Made by a program: the position numbers and the translations under genes. This document shows, in pieces, positions 9,662 through 18,997 of a stretch of 64,000 bases of DNA. This stretch comes from Fortiea contorta PCC 7126 (GTDB taxonomy: Bacteria > Cyanobacteriota > Cyanobacteriia > Cyanobacteriales > Nostocaceae), in assembly GCF_000332295.1 (NCBI RefSeq), contig NZ_KB235930.1, positions 2,499,395 through 2,563,394 of the forward strand, read 5' to 3'. A model generated the notes under the pieces. That model was not told the DNA's origin, did no database searches, and worked only from the letters and a program-made list of their open reading frames with translations. How positions within the stretch are numbered: the stretch's first letter is position 1; each line of letters begins with the position of its first letter.

Positions 9662-10063
9662 ATGCAATATCTGCTTGATACCAACATCTGTATTTATCTC
9701 ATCAAGCAAAAACCTCAAAAAGTGTTAGATAAATTTAAAACATTGACTATCTCTGATGTCGGTATTTCTGCTATTACTGTTGCCGAACTCGAATACGGAG
9801 TCGCAAAAAGCCAACAAAAAGAGAAGAACCGCGCCGCTTTAGAGCAATTTATACTAACCCTTGAAGTTGTGGAATTCAATCAAGTATCTGCGACAATTTA
9901 CGGTAGTATCAGAAGCGATCTAGAAAAAAAAGGATTGATAATTGGCGCGATGGATATGCTAATTGCTGCTCAGGCACTGAGCTTGGGCATGATACTTGTT
10001 ACTAATAATGTCCGAGAATTTTCTCGTATTCCTATGCTCTCATTAGAAAATTGGGTTGAATAA
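9662..10063 (+). CDS. VapC-like PIN-domain toxin ribonuclease
   Basis: A 133-residue PIN domain. It opens with YLLDTNICIYLIKQKP (first acidic metal ligand), has a conserved glutamate in ITVAELEYGVAKS, and ends with IGAMDMLIAAQALSLGMILVTNNVREFSRI, which holds the remaining aspartates and the TNN motif. VapC toxins are Mg-dependent endoribonucleases that usually cut tRNA or rRNA. It starts directly after the VapB stop. A related but distinct pair lies at 25380-26038. Confidence 0.9.
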   Translation: MQYLLDTNICIYLIKQKPQKVLDKFKTLTISDVGISAITVAELEYGVAKSQQKEKNRAALEQFILTLEVVEFNQVSATIYGSIRSDLEKKGLIIGAMDMLIAAQALSLGMILVTNNVREFSRIPMLSLENWVE

Positions 10064-10128
10064 CAACTGCTGAAAATCAGAGCCAATACTGAAACAATGG
10101 AAATAGAATCTCAAGCACGATACAAACT

Positions 10129-10860
10129 ATGGCTGAACTTCCTAAAAATCTTGAAGAGGCGATCGCTCAATCTCGCACCGCTACCCAAGCTGCTTTAGCA
10201 GATGGCTACACACGCTTACAGGTTGAATTTTTGTTCCCCGAACTCAAACCCATCTCCGTTGCAGAACAATATATACCCCTGTTTGCAGATTATGAATCCC
10301 GCCTCAAGGTGTTCTTTGCTGATGCGGGAGCTGCGGCTTTAGCTAGGCGCGATTGGGACGTACCATTTACCATTTCCGATGTCGGTACAGGGAGAGCGAC
10401 TACTGTCGGGGCGAAAATCCAGCCAGAAGAGGAAATTTTCTTATTTATCGCCCCCACGGCTGTTGAGGTATCTCAGCTAGAAAAGCTTTGTGCAGAAATC
10501 GGCGATCGCCCCGCAATTTTTCTCAATCCCCGTCTAGAAGATTCCGGGGTTGTGGGAATTGGTTACGCAGCTAGACAAGTTCGTCAGCGTTTTATTAATA
10601 CCATTGAAAGCTGCTATTACTTACGCCCAGTAGATGACCAAACTGCTGTGTTCCGCTGTTATCCTGGCTTGTGGGAAGTTTGGGTAGAAAGTAACGACGA
10701 GTATCAAAAAATTGCTGAATTACCTAAAAGACCTTCAGGAGATGAGTTGGATTTAATCCTTGCACAAGGACAATCGCCAACCGGAACAGACACAGCACCC
10801 GCCAAAAAACCTAGTGTATTCAAGAGTTTACAAAGGTTTATTAAGGCATTGAGTAGTTAG
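10129..10860 (+). CDS. DUF1995 family protein
   Basis: A 243-residue soluble protein that I recognise as DUF1995, a family of cyanobacteria and chloroplasts. Diagnostic stretches are LQVEFLFPELKPISVAEQY, FLFIAPTAVEVSQLEKLC and PAIFLNPRLEDSGVVGIGYAARQVRQRF. The C-terminal 30 residues are polar and probably disordered. There is no signal peptide. Plant relatives are plastid-located, but no biochemical role is established to my knowledge. It is a single gene, convergent with the HEAT-repeat gene that follows. Confidence 0.8.
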   Translation: MAELPKNLEEAIAQSRTATQAALADGYTRLQVEFLFPELKPISVAEQYIPLFADYESRLKVFFADAGAAALARRDWDVPFTISDVGTGRATTVGAKIQPEEEIFLFIAPTAVEVSQLEKLCAEIGDRPAIFLNPRLEDSGVVGIGYAARQVRQRFINTIESCYYLRPVDDQTAVFRCYPGLWEVWVESNDEYQKIAELPKRPSGDELDLILAQGQSPTGTDTAPAKKPSVFKSLQRFIKALSS

Positions 10861-10912
10861 GTACGTCCTGAATGTAGGCGATCGCTAGATGTAGGACGAG
10901 TGAACTTTGATG

Positions 10913-11824
10913 TTACCAATCATCACTTTCAGACTGGCGTTCAATTTGGGCGATCGCTAATTTAGCTAAAATTCGCACTACTTCTTGTTGGTCATTCAGC
11001 ACTGCTTGTAACGGTGTCAATGCAGAGCGATCGCCAGTTTTCCCCAAGGAATTGATCGCCGCTTTCCTCACGTCTAAATCAGCATCTTGAATCGCCAGAA
11101 TTAAATGGGGTACGGATGGTGGATAGTTCACCTGTCCCAATGCGGCTGCTGCTTCTGTGCGAATTAGCGCTTCTGGATCAGTTAAAGCCGCAACCAGCAA
11201 GTTACAAGACTTTTCATCAGATTGCTCTTGCGCCACATGACCAAGAGCGCCAATCACAGCACATCTCACATCCAAAGAAGCAGCATTCAAAGCTTTGTAT
11301 AAATAGTCTGCGGCTTCCGAACCAATAAACGCCAGCGCCCAAGCTGCGTGACCTTTAATATCTTCAGGATGCTCATTTGATGCCAAAATTTCCAGCAAAG
11401 CTGGTACCGCTGCTTCTCCAGTTCTCGCCAACGCACCAGCAGATGAACTTCTGACTACAGTATCTTCATCATTGAGAAAAGCATGAAGCAAGTCTGGTAC
11501 TGCTCTAGCATCAGAGATAATTGTCAGTGTTTTCGCCGCCGCTCGCCGCACAACTACATTAGAATGATTTGCTAGCGCCTCGACAAGGAATGGCGTTGCG
11601 GCTTCACCAATTTCGCCCAAAGTTTCAGCGAACCGCAAGCGCACCAATCCCCGTGGATCTCCCAACCCTTCCACCAATTGTTTGAGGGTTTTTTCATCTG
11701 TGTTGTCGAAGGTTTCTAGGGTAATCTGCTCGTTCACCCTCTGCACCAAATCATCATTTTCAGCTTGAATTTGCAGTATTGGATCATCCACTGCTGGAGT
11801 TTCGGAGTTGAGAGAGTGACTCAT
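10913..11824 (-). CDS. HEAT-repeat protein of the E/F bilin-lyase superfamily (CpeF/NblB-like)
   Basis: About 303 residues made almost entirely of HEAT/PBS-lyase repeats (LVRLRFAETLGEIGEAATPFL, VVVRRAAAKTLTIISDARAVPDLL and further copies). This fold is shared by CpcE/F, CpeY/Z, the doubly-linked PEB lyase CpeF/MpeV and the degradation factor NblB. I started at ATG 11824 (MSHSLNSE), preceded by AGGAA on the minus strand; the longer frame would overlap the upstream gene. The setting among phycobilisome genes favours a bilin-attachment or phycobilisome-assembly role. Length and repeat style recall CpeF, but this is not certain. Confidence 0.7.
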   Translation of the reverse strand: MSHSLNSETPAVDDPILQIQAENDDLVQRVNEQITLETFDNTDEKTLKQLVEGLGDPRGLVRLRFAETLGEIGEAATPFLVEALANHSNVVVRRAAAKTLTIISDARAVPDLLHAFLNDEDTVVRSSSAGALARTGEAAVPALLEILASNEHPEDIKGHAAWALAFIGSEAADYLYKALNAASLDVRCAVIGALGHVAQEQSDEKSCNLLVAALTDPEALIRTEAAAALGQVNYPPSVPHLILAIQDADLDVRKAAINSLGKTGDRSALTPLQAVLNDQQEVVRILAKLAIAQIERQSESDDW

Positions 11825-11858
11825 CACAAATTTCCTATCGCCGTTGTTGTTAAATAAT

Positions 11859-12098
11859 TTAGTTACCACCTGTCAGGGTGGACTGCTGCTGACGGAGTGC
11901 TTCTAGAGTACCGTCAATCTGCATGAGCTGCGGTTCTAGGCTAGCCAGTGCTTGTGCTTTCATGATTTTAGCGCGCTGTGCCATTGACAAAGTATCGTTA
12001 ACTAAGCGTTCCCGATATTTTTCTAACTCAGCAATCATCTCTGTCAGTTCTTCAGGGGTAGTTTGCTCGCTGGAGGTGAGTTCTGGAGTATCACTCAT
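11859..12098 (-). CDS. Small acidic hypothetical protein upstream of the HEAT-repeat gene
   Basis: A 79-residue protein from ATG 12098 (MSDTPELTSS); a longer frame exists but the segment before this Met looks like leader sequence. The middle, EELTEMIAELEKYRERLVND, is a probable coiled coil; there is no membrane segment and no known motif. It ends 35 bases before the HEAT-repeat gene in the same direction, so the two are probably co-transcribed. The pairing hints at a helper of the lyase-like protein, which is inference only. Confidence 0.6.
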   Translation of the reverse strand: MSDTPELTSSEQTTPEELTEMIAELEKYRERLVNDTLSMAQRAKIMKAQALASLEPQLMQIDGTLEALRQQQSTLTGGN

Positions 12099-12242
12099 AT
12101 TTGTAAATGAGATTTTTAAAAGACTATGTTCGATTTTCTCAGATCCAGTCACCAACGCACAAACCTTTTCTATAGTATGGGGCATGGGGTATGGTTTTTT
12201 CTGAGTCTTTCGCCTTGACTGCACTCAGAGCAAGTAATTCTT

Positions 12243-12620
12243 TCAATCAATGTCACCAAAATACTCTCGAATTCCAGAAATTTTATCGTCTTTGATATCG
12301 AAGGAAATGAGGTTGCGACCTTGAAAAGGCTGGTTACGAACAGTTCCTTGGCTGGTAAACTCAAATGTGACGGTGACTGCATTGCTGGTCACTTGGTCGG
12401 GGGAACTCAAGACCAGGCGATCGCCACGTGAACTCCGCGCCTGTAATCTAGCCATAATCTGCTGTTTACCCTCATATTCAAAAGTTTTGTTTCGCTGTTT
12501 GCCCACCGGTAGCCAGAACACCACATCATCTGTCAGCATCTCCATAAATAGCTGAAAGTTTGCCGTCGCCCATCCCTGAGCATAATACTCAAATGCTTGT
12601 TGGGCGGTATGAGTTTGCAT
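12243..12620 (-). CDS. SnoaL/NTF2-like domain protein
   Basis: A 125-residue cone-shaped alpha-beta fold of the NTF2/SnoaL superfamily, recognised from AFEYYAQGWATANFQLFMEMLTDDVVFWLPVGK at the start and FQGRNLISFDIKDDKISGIREYFGD at the end. Family members are small-molecule isomerases, hydrolases or non-enzymatic ligand binders; no catalytic residue can be assigned. It starts at MQTHTAQQAF and is 144 bases upstream of the small gene in the same orientation, so it may share their transcript. Confidence 0.75.
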   Translation of the reverse strand: MQTHTAQQAFEYYAQGWATANFQLFMEMLTDDVVFWLPVGKQRNKTFEYEGKQQIMARLQARSSRGDRLVLSSPDQVTSNAVTVTFEFTSQGTVRNQPFQGRNLISFDIKDDKISGIREYFGDID

Positions 12621-13461
12621 ACCTTTTATTTGCCTTCCTTGTTATAGCAGTTGGCGTGTGGATGAAATATACCCATTTAATACTAGTTGCAGCAACTAGA
12701 GACAATTCTAGAGGCTTGTAGATTCGCCGTCATTCCTGGAATCAGACTCTATAAACTCCCACAAATAGGGAGGATTTCCATATCTTCTCCAGACTTGACA
12801 AAAAGCCTTGTATCAACTTCTGATAATTTTATGACAATTTGTAAAGCATTCTCGAAAAAATGTAATTACAAATTCTTTTTTTTAGTGCTCATCACCACAT
12901 TTTATAACTAAAAATGTTGTTTCATCTGCAAATATCGAGATATATGTAATTAGATGAAACTCACAATAAAAATATTTTTATTTTATTTGTTTGATTATAA
13001 AAAATGACTATTTTGCTTCAAATTATTTAACAGCAAGGCTTACAGAGAATAAAAATACTAACAATTATATTCAAAATGCTAATTAAATATCACCACAATT
13101 TCTTAAATAAAATAATAATAACTCAGGCTTAATCAACATAAAATATTTTCTCAACATTTCTTAGCAAAAAAACTATTTGAGCCCTTTATACTGGGTACAT
13201 AAGTTGTAAGGGTAGGAAGTAAAACAAAGTAAATGAATCTCTAGAAGTTGAGTTTTCATGGCTGTTGTTATTAATTAACAAGCCTTTTCTCAACGTCAAA
13301 GTCTGGTCATTTTTCCATTAACATGACCGTCTGAAAAATCAGATTTAGGCTTTTCTAGACACGATTATCTGCTGAAAAAAGCTGCAAACTGAAGTTTTCA
13401 ATTCCTCAATAAAACCCTCATCAATAATTCCCAATTCATCAAAATTTAGGAAATTCAAACT
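12621..13461. other. Long AT-rich intergenic region upstream of cpc3
   Basis: About 840 bases without a credible gene; the short ORFs here have atypical composition. It separates the NTF2-like gene from divergently transcribed cpcB3 and must hold the cpc3 promoter and leader. I found no L box, which fits an operon controlled by something other than RcaC (sulfur limitation in the Fremyella homologue). No terminator or repeat stands out. Confidence 0.6.
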
Positions 13462-13983
13462 ATGGTTCAGGACGCTTTTTCCAAAGTTGTATCCCAAGCT
13501 GACGCACGAGGAGAATACCTCAGTGATAATCAATTAGATGCTCTACTCAATTTAGTGAGAGAAGGTAACAAGCGCGTCGATGTTGTTAACCGGATTTCTA
13601 GCAATGCATCTGCAATTGTGGCTAACGCAGCTCGTTCCTTATTCGCTGAACAACCTCAACTAATTTCTCCTGGTGGAAACGCTTACACAAGCCGTCGTGC
13701 TGCTGCTTGTGTGCGAGATTTAGAAATTATTCTGCGCTATGTTACCTACGCGATTTTTGCGGGTGATGCTAGTGTTCTCGATGACCGTGCGCTCAATGGA
13801 TTGCGAGAAACATATCTAGCTTTGGGTACTCCTGGCCCTTCCGTTGCGGTTGGTATTCTCAAGCTGAAAGAAGCTTCCATCGCCATTGCTAATGACCCCA
13901 ACGGTATTACTCGCGGTGATTGTAACGCTCTCATAGCCGAAGTTGCATCTTATTTTGATCGCGCAGCAGCAGCGGTTGCTTAA
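13462..13983 (+). CDS. cpcB3: Phycocyanin beta subunit, sulfur-depleted (CpcB3-like)
   Basis: A 173-residue phycocyanin beta chain of phycobilisome rods. Both bilin-binding cysteines are kept: the Cys-82 type in [18 protein letters not shown] and the Cys-153 type in [12 protein letters not shown]. Apart from the initiator it has no methionine, and the non-chromophore cysteine of the other two copies (DDRCLNG) is alanine here (DDRALNG). The cpcB copies at 18479 and 28923 carry six and seven Met and three Cys. This matches the sulfur-limitation phycocyanin-3 described in Calothrix/Fremyella PCC 7601. It is followed by cpcA3 97 bases later. Confidence 0.92.
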   Translation: MVQDAFSKVVSQADARGEYLSDNQLDALLNLVREGNKRVDVVNRISSNASAIVANAARSLFAEQPQLISPGGNAYTSRRAAACVRDLEIILRYVTYAIFAGDASVLDDRALNGLRETYLALGTPGPSVAVGILKLKEASIAIANDPNGITRGDCNALIAEVASYFDRAAAAVA

Positions 13984-14080
13984 AGCATTATCACACATTC
14001 TCTTAGACCTCTTGCATTTGTGCTTTTGCCAGAAGTCTATACAACCAATTTTTTGTCAAAGAAATTAGGAGAATTCTTCC

Positions 14081-14572
14081 ATGACTAAAACTCCGTTAAC
14101 TGAAGCGGTTGTAGCTGCTGATTCCCAAGGTCGTTTTTTAGGTAGCACCGAAATCCAAGTTGCATTTGGTCGCTTCCGTCAAGCATCCGTCAGCTTAGAA
14201 GCAGCAAAAACACTCTCTAGAAAAGCGTCTAGTCTTGCTGAAGGTGCTGCTGGTGCTGTGTATCAAAAGTTTCCTTATACCACCAGCACATCTGGCCCTA
14301 ACTACGCTTCTACTCAAGTTGGGAAAGAAAAGTGCGTGCGTGATATTGGCTATTATCTGCGGATCATCACTTACGGGTTAGTTGTGGGTGGTACTGGCCC
14401 AATCGATGATTATTTGATTGGTGGTTTGGCGGAAATCAACCGTACCTTTGAACTATCTCCTAGCTGGTACATTGAAGCTCTCAAACATATCAAAGCCAAT
14501 CATGGTTTAACTGGTGATCCTGCTGTTGAGGCTAACTCCTACATTGATTATGTAATCAATGCTCTCAGCTAG
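14081..14572 (+). CDS. cpcA3: Phycocyanin alpha subunit, sulfur-depleted (CpcA3-like)
   Basis: A 163-residue phycocyanin alpha chain. The single cysteine is the chromophore-binding one in [18 protein letters not shown]; the second cysteine usual in alpha-PC (ITYC) is glycine, and the only methionine is the initiator. A ribosome-binding site AGGAGAA lies about 12 bases before ATG 14081. It pairs with CpcB3 to form the rod disc used when sulfur is scarce. The sequence ends with the normal [10 protein letters not shown]. The linker gene follows after a 437-base gap rather than the usual short spacing. Confidence 0.92.
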   Translation: MTKTPLTEAVVAADSQGRFLGSTEIQVAFGRFRQASVSLEAAKTLSRKASSLAEGAAGAVYQKFPYTTSTSGPNYASTQVGKEKCVRDIGYYLRIITYGLVVGGTGPIDDYLIGGLAEINRTFELSPSWYIEALKHIKANHGLTGDPAVEANSYIDYVINALS

Positions 14573-15009
14573 TACAAGTTGTACCTATTTCACAAGCTTT
14601 TCAGTTTTGTGTAACACGGGTAGGAAAATAATTTGGTAATTGTACAGTCGTGATGTGTAGTACTACCGAATGATTTTTGGCAGTTTGTTATCCTGTTTCA
14701 CAAAAACTGAATGTTAAGTTTGCAACCGTAAAAAGTTGCAATTTTGCAAAAGCGTCAAGCATTTGTGTAGTAAGTTGGGAAAATTTTCAACCTTGACTTA
14801 ATCATGTGTGAGTAGTCAATTTACACTGACTTTAATACTTGTGTTGTCAACGCGGATAATTTTTCCTCTTACTATACAAGGCTTTTCTTAATAGCAAAAA
14901 ATTTTTTAGCTGTAATTACAGACATTTCCATAGTAACGATAACCAATAAATATCGTCACCAGTTATCTTGATTTCCGTCCCCTACATAAAATCTGGAATA
15001 GATAAAATT
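14573..15009. other. Intergenic region between cpcA3 and its rod linker
   Basis: No gene. Short imperfect inverted repeats occur just after cpcA3 (CACAA and TTGTG at about 14591-14612), possibly a processing or attenuation site, but no strong terminator with a T run. The length allows a separate promoter for the linker gene. Confidence 0.45.
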
Positions 15010-15876
15010 ATGGCCCCATTAACAGCAGCAGGCCGATTGGGAATTCTGCCGTTTACAGATAAAGCAAAAACTGAATTACGCTTTGTAAAAATAGTAGAAG
15101 AAGTACAATTAGTTATTTGGAGCGCATATCGCCAAGTTTTAGGAAATGAGTATTTGTTTGCGAGTGAGCGGCTCTCCAGTGCAGAATCTCTCTTGCATCA
15201 GTCGCAAATTACAGTCAAAGATTTTGTGCGGGCGATCGCCCAATCAGAATTGTATCGCCGAAAGTTTTTTTATTCCAACTCACAAGTCCGCTTTATTGAA
15301 CTGAATTATAAGCATTTACTCGGTCGTGCGCCCTACGATGAGTCAGAAATTGCTTACCACGCAGATATCTATAATTCTCAAGGTTATGAAGCCGAGATAG
15401 ATTCTTATATTAATTCTCTCGAATATCAACAAAGTTTTGGGGATAACATAGTACCTTATTATCGCGGCTTTAAAACTACAGTCGGACAAAAAACCGTTGG
15501 GTTTCCCCATTTCTTTCAGTTGTATCGCGGTTATGCCAATAGCGATCGCTCTCAAATTCTCGGTCAATCGGCGCGTTTGGGGACTGATTTGGCAAAAAAT
15601 AGTGTCTCAACTGTGATTGCTCCTGCAGGTAGCAACAGTGGCTTTGCTTATCGTCCTTCACCCAGAGGAGAAACCCCCAGCACCACGTTTCAAGGTTCGT
15701 CAGCCTTCGGTGAAGGGCGACTTTATCGTGTGGAAGTAGCCAGTATTTCTCAACCGGGTTATCCCAAGGTTCGCCGCGTCAACCAAGCAGTGATTATCCC
15801 CTACGAAGAACTATCTAATTATTTTCAACAAGTCCAGCGTCGCAATGGCAAAATTGCCAGCATTACTCCACTCTAG
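15010..15876 (+). CDS. Phycocyanin rod linker polypeptide, sulfur-free (CpcH3/I3-like)
   Basis: A 288-residue rod linker: N-terminal PBS_linker_poly domain (residues about 20-155, with [27 protein letters not shown] and the IVPYYRGF turn), a flexible middle, and a C-terminal CpcD-like domain ([20 protein letters not shown]). From ATG 15010 the protein has no cysteine and no methionine except the initiator, like the adjacent cpc3 subunits; this supports both the start choice and its membership in cpc3. Fremyella cpc3 has three linker genes; only one is here. It is convergent with cpcF. Confidence 0.9.
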   Translation: MAPLTAAGRLGILPFTDKAKTELRFVKIVEEVQLVIWSAYRQVLGNEYLFASERLSSAESLLHQSQITVKDFVRAIAQSELYRRKFFYSNSQVRFIELNYKHLLGRAPYDESEIAYHADIYNSQGYEAEIDSYINSLEYQQSFGDNIVPYYRGFKTTVGQKTVGFPHFFQLYRGYANSDRSQILGQSARLGTDLAKNSVSTVIAPAGSNSGFAYRPSPRGETPSTTFQGSSAFGEGRLYRVEVASISQPGYPKVRRVNQAVIIPYEELSNYFQQVQRRNGKIASITPL

Positions 15877-15976
15877 AAGCTAAGGACAAGGACGCGGAGA
15901 AATTATTAATACCAAATACTCCATGACAAACTTTTCTGGCGTTGCATAAATTCGTCCCGATTTATGCAATGCCAGT

Positions 15977-16795
15977 TTATTTATCTGTGTCTGGAGCGAT
16001 CGCTACTACCAATTCTCGATAGCGCCGGGGGTCGCCTTCTGCAAACACCAAACGCTCTTGGTCTTTGCGCCCATACAAACCTTCCATAATTCTTTGCCAG
16101 TCCATCGAAGATAGGGGCGAGAGGCGATCGCTGATTTGAGGCTCAAGGGTGGTTGTTTGCGCTTGTAGCTGCTGCTGGGCCATCCAAACGCGGGCGCGCA
16201 CTGCCCAACTTTCATCATCGACAGCCATGTGCTCAAACTGTGACTGAATTTGCGATCGCCATTCTGGATACTTAGCACTCACAGCAGCAGCCAGGGATTC
16301 TAAACCCACGACGGCTGAATAGCGCACCACCCACTCTTCATCCTGTTGAGCCACAAATAACAGCGCATCCATCGCTTCAGCTTGGGCGATTTCCAAGAGA
16401 TCATCTGGGAACCAGTGCCACTTCATCATTCCTAATCCTCTAGCGGCTGCGCGACGGACGCTGAGGGCAAAATCTGCGGTAGCTGCTCCCAATAGAGTCA
16501 ATAACCCCCTTGGATCACCGATACCGGCTAGGGCGCGGATTGCCCAAGCTCTGGCGGTATAGTTATGTAAATCTAATTGCTCCAAAAGAGCCGGAACTGC
16601 GGGTTCGCCAATTTTGATTAGCCCTTCCACAGATGCTACTGCAGCTCCTGGATTGTTGTAGCTCAAAGCGGCAATCAAGGTAGGAATGGCTCCTTCTAAT
16701 TCGGCTGCTGCGAGGTTTTTGACAGCTTCTTGTAAAAGAAGAGAAGAATCTGCCTCTTCTACAGCCCGGATGAGGGAGGAAAGGTGATCGGTCAT
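15977..16795 (-). CDS. cpcF: Phycocyanobilin lyase subunit CpcF
   Basis: A 272-residue HEAT-repeat protein (VPALLEQLDLHNYTARAWAIRALAGIGDPRGLLTLLGAA and others) with a C-terminal tail LYGRKDQERLVFAEGDPRRY that I recall from CpcF proteins. CpcF acts with CpcE to attach phycocyanobilin to Cys-84 of the phycocyanin alpha chain. It begins 60 bases after the cpcE stop on the same strand, making cpcB1-cpcA1-cpcE-cpcF, the arrangement of the constitutive cpc1 operon of Fremyella. It is longer than many CpcF proteins because of the tail. Confidence 0.85.
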   Translation of the reverse strand: MTDHLSSLIRAVEEADSSLLLQEAVKNLAAAELEGAIPTLIAALSYNNPGAAVASVEGLIKIGEPAVPALLEQLDLHNYTARAWAIRALAGIGDPRGLLTLLGAATADFALSVRRAAARGLGMMKWHWFPDDLLEIAQAEAMDALLFVAQQDEEWVVRYSAVVGLESLAAAVSAKYPEWRSQIQSQFEHMAVDDESWAVRARVWMAQQQLQAQTTTLEPQISDRLSPLSSMDWQRIMEGLYGRKDQERLVFAEGDPRRYRELVVAIAPDTDK

Positions 16796-16855
16796 GGCAT
16801 GGTGGGGAGGTGTGATTGCTACCTTATATTTTAGTGATATTTTAATGTTTCACTG

Positions 16856-17683
16856 CTACAATAATTCGTCCATCAATGTCATGACTTTGATTGCCCCTGG
16901 GGATAAGTCGCCTGGTGGGGTTTGTTGTAATTGCTTTTCTAGTAAACCTTTGAGGGAAATGAGTTTGAGGCTATTTTCTGCGAGGGTTTGGGCGATCGCC
17001 TCGGCGGCTGGTAAATACCCGATTGCTCCTAAGTCTGACAATACTGCTCGCCTTAACTGTAAATCGTCGTTAGCTAGTGCTCTGACTAAGCGATCGCCAT
17101 ACTGACTAGCTCTTTGCGTTTCCGGGGTTAGCTGATACATCGCCCGCGCCGCTGCATACTGAATTCGCGGGATGAAGTGGTCTAAAAATGGTTGAATCAC
17201 AGGGATTGCAGCCGTTGCTCCTAAGCTTCCCAATGCTTCGATAATTGCATCGAAGGGTTGAGCAAGATATGGTGGTTCTGGTGCTCTGAGAGTGCCGGCA
17301 ATTTGATTATTGAGTAACTCGATCAGCCTGGCTACACAGGACGTATCTTTGAGCATTTCTAAAGATTGGGCTGCAGCTTCTCTGACATAGAAATCAGAGC
17401 ATTCTAGTGCTTGAATTAATGCTGGTACTGCCCGATTTTCTCCTAGTTTACCTAATGCTCTGGCTGCATTTCGTCGCAGGGGATAACCGCCAGCATTGGT
17501 GCGATCGTCTTCGTCTGTCAAGGCGGTGATTAATACATCCACGGCTTCTGGCACATCTATCCGAAACCGCCCTAACCACCAAGCCGCGTAAACTCGCAAT
17601 CCCAAATCTTCACCTTGGAGATTAGCGATCGCCTGCTCTACTGTTAGATGGTTATCGTCTTGGATACTAATCTCATTTTCCAT
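16856..17683 (-). CDS. cpcE: Phycocyanobilin lyase subunit CpcE
   Basis: A 275-residue HEAT-repeat lyase subunit. The segment RRNAARALGKLGENRAVPAL followed by ECSDFYVREAAAQSLE is typical of CpcE. With CpcF it forms the heterodimer that ligates phycocyanobilin to alpha-PC and can also remove it. It lies 210 bases downstream of cpcA1, separated by a strong stem-loop (17812-17882) that probably reduces lyase expression relative to the abundant cpcBA message. Start MENEISIQDDN at 17683. Confidence 0.88.
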   Translation of the reverse strand: MENEISIQDDNHLTVEQAIANLQGEDLGLRVYAAWWLGRFRIDVPEAVDVLITALTDEDDRTNAGGYPLRRNAARALGKLGENRAVPALIQALECSDFYVREAAAQSLEMLKDTSCVARLIELLNNQIAGTLRAPEPPYLAQPFDAIIEALGSLGATAAIPVIQPFLDHFIPRIQYAAARAMYQLTPETQRASQYGDRLVRALANDDLQLRRAVLSDLGAIGYLPAAEAIAQTLAENSLKLISLKGLLEKQLQQTPPGDLSPGAIKVMTLMDELL

Positions 17684-17811
17684 AGAAAATTTGCAGATAT
17701 GAAACTAATCGAATACTTTTTGTCAACAATAATAAACTGATAAATCTATATATTAATAATTCGGCGTTGCTGAATGTAGAGACAAACGGTTGTTCGTCCT
17801 CCTGTTGTTCG

Positions 17812-17882
17812 CTAAAAACAACAATACCCGAAGAGATTAACAATCACTAACCTTTGTCAGTCATTGCTTACCTCTCCGGGTA
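17812..17882 (-). terminator. Stem-loop attenuator between cpcA1 and cpcE
   Basis: On the minus strand TACCCGGAGAG pairs with CTCTTCGGGTA (11 base pairs, one wobble); an imperfect inner stem (CAATGACT with AGTGATTG) extends it, and a T-rich tract (TTGTTGTTTTT) follows. It begins 11 bases after the cpcA1 stop. Such elements usually yield a short abundant cpcBA transcript and a minor read-through transcript. Confidence 0.8.
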
Positions 17883-17893
17883 AAATCGTCCTA

Positions 17894-18382
17894 CTAGCTT
17901 AATGCGTTGATCGCATAGTCGAGGTAGGAGTTAGCTTCAACAGCAGGATCACCACTCAAACCGTGGTTAGCTTTGATATATTTCAAAGCTTCTACATACC
18001 AGCTAGGAGACAAATCAAAGGTCCGGTTGATTTCAGCAATACCACCGATGAGGTAATCATCGATTGGGCCTGTACCACCTACAACTAGGCAATATGTAAC
18101 CATGCGGAGGTAGTAGCCGATGTCACGAACGCACTTGTCTTTGCCGGTTTGAGTAGAAGCAAAGTTAGGGCCTGAGGTGCTGGTGGTGTAAGGGTATTTG
18201 CTGTACACAGCACTAGCTGCACCAGAAGCCAAGCTGGAAGCTTTATCGCTTAAAGCTTTAGCTGCTTCTATGCTTGCTTTAGCTTGACGGAAACGACCAA
18301 AGGCGGTTTGAATTTCGGTGGAGCTGAGAAAGCGTCCTTGAGAATCAGCAGCAGCTACTGCTTCGGTTAGAGGGGTTTTCAT
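17894..18382 (-). CDS. cpcA1: Phycocyanin alpha subunit (CpcA1-like)
   Basis: A 162-residue alpha-phycocyanin with the Cys-84 bilin site in [18 protein letters not shown] and the ending [10 protein letters not shown]. Unlike cpcA3 it keeps the second cysteine and an internal methionine. It follows cpcB1 by 96 bases and is followed by an attenuator and cpcEF, matching the constitutive cpc1 operon. No L box was found upstream of this operon, consistent with expression independent of light colour. Assignment as phycocyanin rather than phycoerythrocyanin rests on the [21 protein letters not shown] start and on the general sequence. Confidence 0.88.
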   Translation of the reverse strand: MKTPLTEAVAAADSQGRFLSSTEIQTAFGRFRQAKASIEAAKALSDKASSLASGAASAVYSKYPYTTSTSGPNFASTQTGKDKCVRDIGYYLRMVTYCLVVGGTGPIDDYLIGGIAEINRTFDLSPSWYVEALKYIKANHGLSGDPAVEANSYLDYAINALS

Positions 18383-18478
18383 GTCAGAGTTTCTCCCAAT
18401 ATTCTTGTTTTATGAAATAGCTTGTAGCAATCTTTTCAGCTATCTAGGGCTGATCAAATCAATCGGTTAAATCGTTGG

Positions 18479-18997
18479 TTATCCAACCGCAGAAGCTGCT
18501 TTGTCAAAATAGCCAGCTACTTCAGCAATTAAGCTACCGCAATCACCTCTGGTAACACCGTTGGTGTCGTTAGCAATGGAGATGGCTGCATCTTTCATTT
18601 TTTGCACGCCAACTGCTACGGAAGAACCGGGAGTTCCTAAAGCTAAATAGGTTTCTCTTAAACCGTTGAGGCAGCGATCATCAAGGATGCTAGCATCGCC
18701 AGCGAAGATTGCGTAGGTGATGTAGCGCAAAATGATTTCCATATCGCGCAGACAAGCAGCCATACGACGGCTGGTGTAAGCGTTACCACCAGGAGCAATC
18801 AATTGGGGTTGTTCTGCAAACAAGGAGCGAGCTGCATTGGCAACAATTGTTGAGGAGTTGCTGGTAATGCGGTTCACAACATCCATACGCTTGTTACCAT
18901 CAGCAACCATAGCGCTGAGGGCATCTAGTTGAGAAGAACTGAGATATTCGCCTCTGGCGTCAGCTTGGGAAACTACTTTTGCAAATGCGTCTAACAT
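18479..18997 (-). CDS. cpcB1: Phycocyanin beta subunit (CpcB1-like)
   Basis: A 172-residue beta-phycocyanin with bilin cysteines in [19 protein letters not shown] and [12 protein letters not shown] and the third cysteine in DDRCLNG. It is the first gene of the operon cpcB1-cpcA1-cpcE-cpcF. The start [21 protein letters not shown] is typical, and a minus-strand AGGAA lies about 8 bases before ATG. It is highly similar to the cpcB genes at 13462 and 28923, pointing to duplication with later divergence in sulfur content. Confidence 0.9.
   Translation of the reverse strand: MLDAFAKVVSQADARGEYLSSSQLDALSAMVADGNKRMDVVNRITSNSSTIVANAARSLFAEQPQLIAPGGNAYTSRRMAACLRDMEIILRYITYAIFAGDASILDDRCLNGLRETYLALGTPGSSVAVGVQKMKDAAISIANDTNGVTRGDCGSLIAEVAGYFDKAASAVG

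Noticed and set aside
12687-12911. 74-residue ORF upstream of cpc3
   Set aside because: AT-rich, atypical residues, no ribosome-binding site, in a promoter region.
13462-18997. Assignment of one cpc pair as phycoerythrocyanin (pecBA)
   Set aside because: The alpha chains keep phycocyanin-type sequence around the bilin site (RDIGYYLR) and both flanking regions match phycocyanin operons; pecE/pecF-type lyases are not present, and CpcE/CpcF fit the lyase pair.
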